Shown here in pieces: positions 36,401 to 45,400 of a stretch of 64,000 bases of DNA (its first letter is position 1; each line of letters begins with the position of its first letter). The stretch comes from Diphasiastrum complanatum (Eukaryota; Streptophyta; Lycopodiopsida; Lycopodiales; Lycopodiaceae): assembly GCA_029204225.1 (NCBI GenBank), contig CM055108.1, positions 11,255,782-11,319,781 on the forward strand, given 5' to 3'. The notes beneath the pieces are model-generated. The model searched no databases. It was not told where the DNA came from and saw only the letters and a program-made list of their open reading frames with translations. Position numbers and translations under genes: made by a program.

Positions 36401-39400
36401 AGATGAAGATGAGAGGCTTTGGCAAAAATTTGTGAGGAGGTCTTCAAGATTGTTTCAATCACCTAGGAGGCTTATCAATGAGATGGCCTCTTGTTCTTTT
36501 GTTGAAGAACTTATATCTGTAAGTGAAGCTACAACGCATCCAGATGCAGATAAGTCGAAGTGGGCATTGGACAAAGAGTACAACTCCTTAATAAAGAATC
36601 AAACTTGGTCAATTGTTAAGTTCCTGGAGGATAGACATATTATTTCATGCAAATGGATTTTCAAAGACAAAGCAAATGGATCAATTGACAGGTGGAAAGC
36701 AAGACTAGTTGCCAAAGATACAGGTGAGGCTGGACATGATGATATCAGAAGATCAACTTTTGGGTATCTATTCTTGTTGAACAATGGACCAATCTCTTGG
36801 AATAGCAAGAAACAAACTTTAGAGGCCTTGTCCTCAATTGAAGCCGAGTACATAGCAACTACACATGCAACAAAGGAAGTTGTTTAGTTGAGGCAATTAT
36901 TATTTGATGTCAATCTAACATAGGGATATCTGTGTGTGAGAACTTGAATTGCATAGCCCTGACCTTGAATCCCATATTCCATTCAAGAAGCAAGCACATA
37001 GAGATTGAGTATCATTATGTCAGGGACAAAGAGCTGAGCAAAGGGATTGAGCTAGAGCATTGCAGGACATAATATATGACGAAGGCACTGGCAAAGGACA
37101 ATTGTAAAAGATTTAACACATAAAAGACACAAGTATTTGTAGATCCTCATTAAGGGGGAGTATTGTTAGATTTTTAAGCAAGAACCAAAAATTCAGTGTA
37201 TAGGTCAAGTAACTGTCAATAAAATTAAAAGTTTAGGACAAAGTTTGAAAATAGGCCTAATATAGTATGGTCTATCATGAGCTACAACCTACATTAGTTT
37301 CATTGAGTTTGAGAAGCCTCAATCATTGTGATGTTATGCAGGCTCATCAATGAGTTTGTAGTTTGTGTTTTACCAATAATAAATGCTAGTTCTATCTTGT
37401 GTATACAAGGTTCAATGGAGAATGATGTCTTTTATACTTTTTGTTTGTGCTGTTCATTTGTGATAGTACTATACTTATTTATATGACATAGGTGTGTACT
37501 TGTCTAGAAACTTCTAGACTTGATTATTTCCATTCGATATAATGTTTTCTTAGCTCAAGATCCTATCCAATCTTATTTTCATTGATTTTGTTCACGCAAG
37601 GCAATGGAACGCTTGGAAGCGTGGTTCATGCAATTACATTTTGTTTTTAGACTAAGAAACTAGAAAATAAAGCAAGAAACATAAAAACTTTCAAGTAATT
37701 TACATATTTTATCTATATATCAATGCCCTTGCATAAACAGAATATTCATCCTCTATTTTGTTTATATAATGTGTACTTTCAAAAGAAAAGACAAACTACC
37801 ATGAAATTCGGATATCAAGTGTATGAATATCTTGTTATTATATATCACTATGATGACATGGCATTCTCATTCCCATTCATGTTCCTATGTAGAAGCTGCT
37901 AATTCATTAGTAGCCATGAGAACTAGGGTCTAGGAAAGGAAGGCAATTCATTGCCTTCATCTACTCCAACTGTCTACAAACCTAATATCATTAGTAAGAG
38001 ACAATGTGTTAAAGCAAAGAAGAAAACCAACGACTACCCTTTGACACATATTCTCCACTAGCTCCTAGTGAAACCTTCTACATATGAGTTAGTGAAAGGA
38101 GAGTGATCCCCTGGCTCTTGTCTCCTTTTATGCACCCATTCATGACTTTCTAGCTCAAGAAGCAACAAAGAATTACCTGATTCTTGTGTCTATGCCCTTG
38201 ATATGTAGAAGATTAAGAGGAATGATGGGACTAGTTGATTATGACGTTACGAGTGGTCTATGCCTAACAATATTTCAAGGTACAATTTGAATTGGATGTT
38301 TTGTACAAATTCAAATCAGCCCTCAAGTCTTTGAATCTTAGAATGAGTTATATGGCTATTTAAAAATTCTGGGCATATGTCTAGTTGATGCTATAACAAA
38401 AAGCAAGTGTTGGTTTAGGGTTTAGACTACAAACTATATTATCATATTGCAATCATAGTCTATAGTGTACAAAGTGAGGACTCACTAGTTCAAAGTCCAA
38501 ACTTTGACCTGTAACCTAAAATCTAAGAAGACTCGTACCTACTTAGTACTAAATCAATGAGATTTTGTAATAAGTTGTAACTAACATTCTAGCCTAAAAT
38601 GAACATGAAAAGTAAATCATAAGATTAAAAAAAAATTCCAAAATCCTAAGTACACAATGTATATTGCATAAGGCCAAAATTCAACCTCAAATGTAGCTCC
38701 AAGTTCCAACTATTATACTACTCATAAGTCGAATGTAATCAAATGTAAAATGTCATCCTATTAGGCCATTTGCTCCATAGGTATCAGATGATAGAATCTA
38801 GAATCTAGGTGTTTGATGAATGATTAATAAATGGTACTATTGTTTAGATGCTACATATTATTGTCTATATCCACAATCTTCGATAGCCTCCTAGTCCTCC
38901 TTGGAATCTCTTGTGCAACCACGGTCTTCCCCTCCTTAGCATCATTGTTATCCCCATCCTCATGCTCCTCTTCCTTCTCAATGCTTTCCTCAATTACTCC
39001 TTAGCACTATGATTTTTTAATTTTTCTAATTGATTTTCAACTAGATTCTTGAATTTTACAAAATAATGAAAGGCCTATGATTTGTGTTTATACCCAAGTC
39101 TTCCTTGAGTAATCATCAAGGAAAGTGATAGAATAAGATGCACATTCAATAGAATGGATTTGTGTTGGTCTCACTGTGTACAACTTTCAAGGTGCCTTTC
39201 ATGCTTGCCCATTGCATAGGTTGTACAAACTTTCAATCATCAAACCAATCACAGTAATCTGAGAGCAATTATCCACAAAGCTTGATTCGCAATATAGAAA
39301 AACTCATACACATAATAAACATTACTCAATAGAATCTCTTTATCATGCAGGTGTTTAAGATTTGAATGATCACATCTTTCTTGGCAAAGATGACTGATTA

Positions 39401-42400
39401 TCTTCAAATGTCTATGTTATTGTCCTATATCTCTTTCATTTTTCAAGAAACAACTATGCATGGCCTTTATTCCTTGGCTAATGTAGCAACTCTAGTTTTC
39501 CTTTTCTTGTCCTCTCTTTGTTGCTTTCATATATTAGATACTACTTGTGCAAACTATTGGTATGGCAAGAAGGTGGTCTATATTGGTTGTAGAGCAAGTT
39601 TTTTGTAAATAGGAAGTAGAACTTTCGAGGAAGAAGCGCAAATTACATGTCATAAAGGATTCGAAGTCACCCAAATGCACAAGGGCAGTTGCTATAGAAC
39701 CACTGATGCAGTTGAGAATTGACTGCATAAGTGGAAGAAAGCATTTTATATGTGTGGCATAGTTGATGAACAAGAGAAGATTGCAAAAGCTACATATTGT
39801 TTACAAGAGTCAGCTCAAAGGTGGTAGAAAAAAGTTGAGAAAGAGAACTTAGTTCTGATCATATGGGATGCAATTTGGTAGTTGCTCACTTCAAATTGAG
39901 TGCTTATGGTTGAGAAGAATTTAGCGACACAACAATGGACATGTTCAAAGCAAGGCAACTTCCCAACAACCTTCTAGATTGAATACATGAGTAATAAGGG
40001 CAATCTAAATGGTCTTGTACTATGAAGATTGAAATAAGGCCTAGGATTTCGATGCAATAACAATGGGTGGCAACCAGTCTTGGGGAAAAGTCAAGCGGAA
40101 CCAAACAAGAAAGTCCATAGTCAATTGCAATGCTTCATTGACTGTACTTTCAACTAGTTCAAATGACACAGTTCAAATAAAAAAGAAAATCAAGGCCATT
40201 ATTTTTGGTTTTTTGTTCAATACGTTATTCTTCTAAAATCTGATTCGTTTCAGATATAAGCTTCAATGCGCAAACCTCTCATGTCCAATACAAAAATAGT
40301 ATCGATTTGAAAAGAACCTTGAGTTTATCTAAGCGAAGGTGGTAAAATTATCTTCGATCTTATTCTATCACTGGTCAATTACCTGCTACTATGTTTTGAC
40401 ACAATTTTGAAAGGCTCTTCAAATTTCAATCTTCTTAAATGATAATATTTATAAAATTGGGCATTCAAATCAACAATCACTAGACAAGACCCGATTGCTT
40501 ATAGTTCACATTATACAATCACTAGACAAGACTCGATTGATTATAGTCCACTTATACAAAGCTTTAATTTCAACCTAAACCCTAAACTAGCACTTCTTTT
40601 TGTTATAGGAAAAGGACACATGTAGTGCCAACAAAAAAAAAGCCCTAAAATGATTCTTTAGTTTGATCATGGAGGTGATTCTTTCTTGATCGGATCGGCA
40701 GGTTTAAACCGTTGGTTCAAACTACCCCCAAAAACATCTCTCAATTGAGTCAATGGCATATTCGAGGTGATTTCAAAGGTAAAGGAGTTATTGTTATCAA
40801 TTTATTTTTTATTAAGAAGTATAATGAAACCATCAGGAATTGTTACACACTGGACACTGGAGATGGCTGGTGGAAGCAAAGCAGAGGTGGTGGGTATTCC
40901 ATTAACTTTAAATTTATTAGGAAGAATTGAATTTTGAAATTACTTGTCTGGTGCAGTTTGACGTGGTGTTGGGCATTTGTGGGAGTGCGATGCAAAAGTC
41001 CTACATTGGTTGGGATCATAGTTGCAGCGCGATTCTGAATCGCAAATCGCGATCAGAATCGCGATTCCGATTCACAATTCGGGATTTTCCCATAATCGTG
41101 TAGAATTGATTTTTTTTTTTTTTGAAATTTAATTAGGCAAAATGGGTATCAGATGAAAGCTCTGATCGAGGGGATCATGATTGTGTAGTTTGCTGACTGT
41201 TTCGGGTGCGAAACACCAAAAAGTGTGTTTTCACTCGGGGAGTTGGAAGGCCAAATCATGAAGAGGCCTTACCGTCGGGGCCGGTAGCCCCCGGACCCCG
41301 CCGTTGGGGGGCGTTGCCCCTCAAACCCCCCACCAGGGGGCTACCGCCCCCCGAACCCCCCGTTTCCCAGGGGGCTACTCCCCCCCGAACCCCCTAGAGC
41401 TTCCTGCTATATAGATACTGTAGATAAAAATGCCACCGCCCCCCTGTAGATAAAAATGGGGTCCAAATGTGCGCCGAGAATGGCCCAATATTTATGCCCC
41501 CAACTGTATGTACATTGCACTCACATCTCCAGTGAACCAATTGCAAAAGTGATCATCATCCATACAGTTGATAGTCCAAACTGTAGCATTAACATTTACT
41601 AAAAACCAGAGCAAATGACAACCGGATAGCTACTAAAAATAAGATCTGTTTGTGCCTCATCTATTGCACTTCTGAGAGGCAAAACGTTGGTTTGACCATT
41701 GATCCCCTAAAAAAATTTCAGCAATAATCTTGGTCGCGAATCACGATTCGCAGAATCGCGACCCGCGAATCGCAGACCTAGCGAATCGCGATTCGCTGCA
41801 ACTATGGTTAGGATAGTTATTTGTATGAGTTTCATTGCAATGATAGACTGCATTCCATTTGCGGTGAGTTGCATGTGCCTCTAGGACCAGTAGATTGTAG
41901 GTATTGGCCAACGTTTCTTCTATGTTTGATCCATTCAGTGCCAAAATATAATTGGATTTGAATAGAACCTTCATTGAATTAATGCACGAGATGTAGAGCT
42001 CTCATATGTATGATCCATGTGAATTATCCCAGCATATTGGCACTTGCTTGTTGGCATAATTATAGTGTCATAGGGCCAAATCAGGGCTGATAGTTAAGCT
42101 TGACCCTCGACTTGTCTTGCTATTGGGTAGCTACTACCCACTACCTACTACCATGTTTGAAATTTCAAAAAAATTTGCAAAGCTCTTCAATCTTCTTCAG
42201 TTATTGTTTGTAAAATTGAGCATTGAAGCCATTAATTTGATTCTAAGGTTCTAACTCTAGGTGTCTTGCTGTCATTGACAAGACACCTATTACTGTGTTG
42301 CGAGTTGGGACTATGTCTCAGTCCCATTGTGGCTGATCATCTGAAAGACTAGCTAAGCATCATTGGTTTGGTCAGCCTTTACCCAACCAACTACCTAATA

Positions 42401-45400
42401 CTAAGTAGGCTCATCACACAACGCTTTTTAGCTTTCGTTTATGTAGGATTTGGCCCAAATGGTTTGGCAGATTCCCACGCATTATGCAGCCGTTTACCAC
42501 TTCCTTTTGAATTGTTCCCATCATCAGGTATTTCAATCCTCCATTTGACAAGCAAATAGAGGCCGCATCCATAGGCGTAGCTAGTGGAGCAGCTTAGAGA
42601 GGAATGAAACAATCTTTATTCTCTCCCGAATGCCCTATGCATCGTTCGACAACCTTCAACACTTGAGGACAAAAACAACGTTTGACTTGCATGTGTACGA
42701 TTTCGAAGAGCTCTTCAAGTTTCAATCTTCTTAAGTTGTGACATCCATGACAAGATTCATAGTAGATTCTAGTGAAAGAAGCATTCCAAAATCTTGATCC
42801 AAAATCAATCAACAATTTTTGATGTTGTAGGGAAAAATGGTCTCTTTTGGTGGTTTGGATTGTTTGTTTTGAATTTTTCAACTATTTTTGGTTTCCAGGT
42901 TTGATAAGTCAAACTTGGTAAACTTGCTTAGACTTCTTTGCCAGCGAATTAGAAAGATGTTCCTTCTTTTTTAAGAATTTTGGATACATTTCTTTTCTTT
43001 TTTTAAATATTTCCAATAAATTGAGGAAATTGCCATTCCAAGTTTGCAGTTTTTTACATGGTTGATCACCATGCATCTATTGCGAAGTGCCCTAGATTTC
43101 TTATGAATGGTCAAATTGTTTTGTTACTAGGAACATTGGAACACTATCGTGAAGATCTCCAATTGGTTAACATTGGTCGTTCAATGCATGTTTAACTTGT
43201 ACAATTTTACTCTATAGCCTTTGAGGATTGAAGAAAATCTGATCAAAATTGGATAAGGGTACAATTTTACTCTATAGCCTTTGAGGATTGAAGAAAATTT
43301 GATCAAAATTGGATAAGTAGAACTCTTGTAGCAATTGATCAAAGCTACCATAATGTTGTAGTGACTAGGCACTTGTTTCATGGAATAAGTTTTTATAGAA
43401 GGTTGAAATCATTTGTTGATCATACAAATGGTTTGACTTTGTCACACCACTCAAAAAGATCACTTGGCACCTTAGGTCACCTTGATAAATGCGCTATTGC
43501 TACAATACACGTACGGAGGTCAAGTCGTATGTACAACATGTGAATGTGTACACATCCTAAAAATATTGATGCAGCTACCTAAGACGCACATCTTTTGAAT
43601 TAAGCACATGAGAATAGAACAAATATGTGAGGCACAGTCTTCCATGCCATTTCATATGCTCTACCACAGTCCACGCTATATGGTTATGAAGTGAATAGTG
43701 TTCAAATTGTTGTTAATCATTACCTCCAAGGTTTTATCATATTTCTAGAAACCATATCAATTTCAAGCATAGAATTTGAGAACCGTGAATGGTTCACCAT
43801 GGTTCTCAGAACCGTACAGTGAACTGTACGTACGGTTCACCAAAAATTAATTAATTTTCTTTTTTAGTTTCTCACACCCAAAAATAGCCCAAAAATATGC
43901 AAAAAAAAAAGGCCAATAAAATCTGTGAAATTTGTGAAATTATTTGAATCTGTGAAATCATTTGAATCTGTGAAATCTGTGTGATGCCAAAAATCTGTGA
44001 AATCAAAATCATTTGAATCTGTGAAATCTGTGTAATGCCAAAAATCTGTGACATCTGAGGACCATTTGTGAAATCTGTGAAATGAGAACCAAAAATGCCT
44101 TGGGAGGGGTTTTGGGGGGAAAATGGAAATTAATTAGTTAATTAATTAGAGGAACCATACCACGGTTCGTGAACCGTGGTACGGTTCACCCCACGGTTCT
44201 GAGAACCGTGGGTTCTATGATTTCAAGGTACACGTAGTACAATCTTAGGTGTATTTTAAATACACGTTGGCCAAGATTCCAAAAAAATTATAAAAATTGA
44301 ATCATAACCCAAAAAATTGCCGTAATAATTGCTCCACCCAAAACCGATGGTACTGTAGCCAAACAATCTACTAAAATTTACAAGTGTAGCTTCTACTACC
44401 AATTCTCGGAATTTTGTAAAAATAGTAATTTTGTGCAATAATCTAGAAATTACTGTATTTTATCCATAGAACCCACGGTTCCCAGAACCGTTGGTTCTGG
44501 GAACCGTGGAACCGTGACAGGAACCGTACCACGGTTCCTTGAACCGTGGTACGGTTCACCTAAAAAATAAATTAATTAATATCCTAACCCCCCCCCAAAC
44601 CCCTCATAGCTCGTTTTTTGACCCCTTTCTCTGTAAAAAGAAAAAAATTAATTAATTATGCCACGGTTCACACGGTTCCCCCTAAAAAAAATTGTGAACC
44701 GTCCGGTTCACAGCTAAGGAAGCGACCCTTGCGTCCGAACACGCGTCCGGACGCGCATCCGCATCAGCGTCCGGACGCGGGCGTGACAGGGGTGCGTCCG
44801 CATCCCCGGACGCATCCGGTTTTTTTTTTATTTTTTTGATATTTTGCGTGTTATTTAGACAAAAAATAAAAATAAAAATAAAATAAAATAAAAATTGGAC
44901 GCGTCCGACCCCGCGTCCGGGTCCGGACGCAGCCGGACGCGGAATGTCTGGCCCGGACCCTCATGTCTGGTTCACAGTACGGTCTCAGAACCGTACTGAA
45001 CCGTTAACGGTTCATTAATTCTATGACTTTATCATGTACTTGTTGTACTGCAGTTTGATAGTAAACTTCTTGAATTAGGCCAAGAAATCTTTTAAAAAAA
45101 TCGAGAATCGCTAAAAATGCCTGATTGCAATTAATGACTTTTGTACTACAAATCAGTATTGTACAACCCTCTGTATGGACTGTTTCAGTAATACATAAAA
45201 TTCTAAAATAAAAACAGTCCACGGACCACAACCTACAGAAGCAGAAAAAAGTTTGTAAATCTTGGTTTTGATCTGCAGCTGTCGGAACACCTACAAATCT
45301 GCCTCAAAAAGTACTTGTAGTTGATTGGTACCGCGATCTGAAAATCCAGTACAGCACTGTACGAATTTGGAATGGTTCCTAGAACTAATCTCTGTCTGCA

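Larger units (their letters stand above)
34905..37593 (+). mobile_element. Copia element 1, deleted and interrupted
   Basis: A plus-strand Copia pol: integrase end (34905-35094), a foreign insert (about 35095-36058), integrase C-terminus and linker (36060-36430), RT N-terminus fused to RNase H (36432-36887), a purine tract and a 3' LTR (37164-37593). The 5' LTR, gag, protease and most RT are missing. Confidence 0.8.

Noticed and set aside
41206-41397. Pro-rich ORF in hAT-like element C
   Set aside because: Produced by C-run repeats in a non-coding element body; the equivalent frame is not kept in element D.
43915-44095. CRISPR-like regularly spaced repeats
   Set aside because: Imperfect AATCTGTGAAATC minisatellite inside a transposon of a eukaryote; spacers are not unique sequences.
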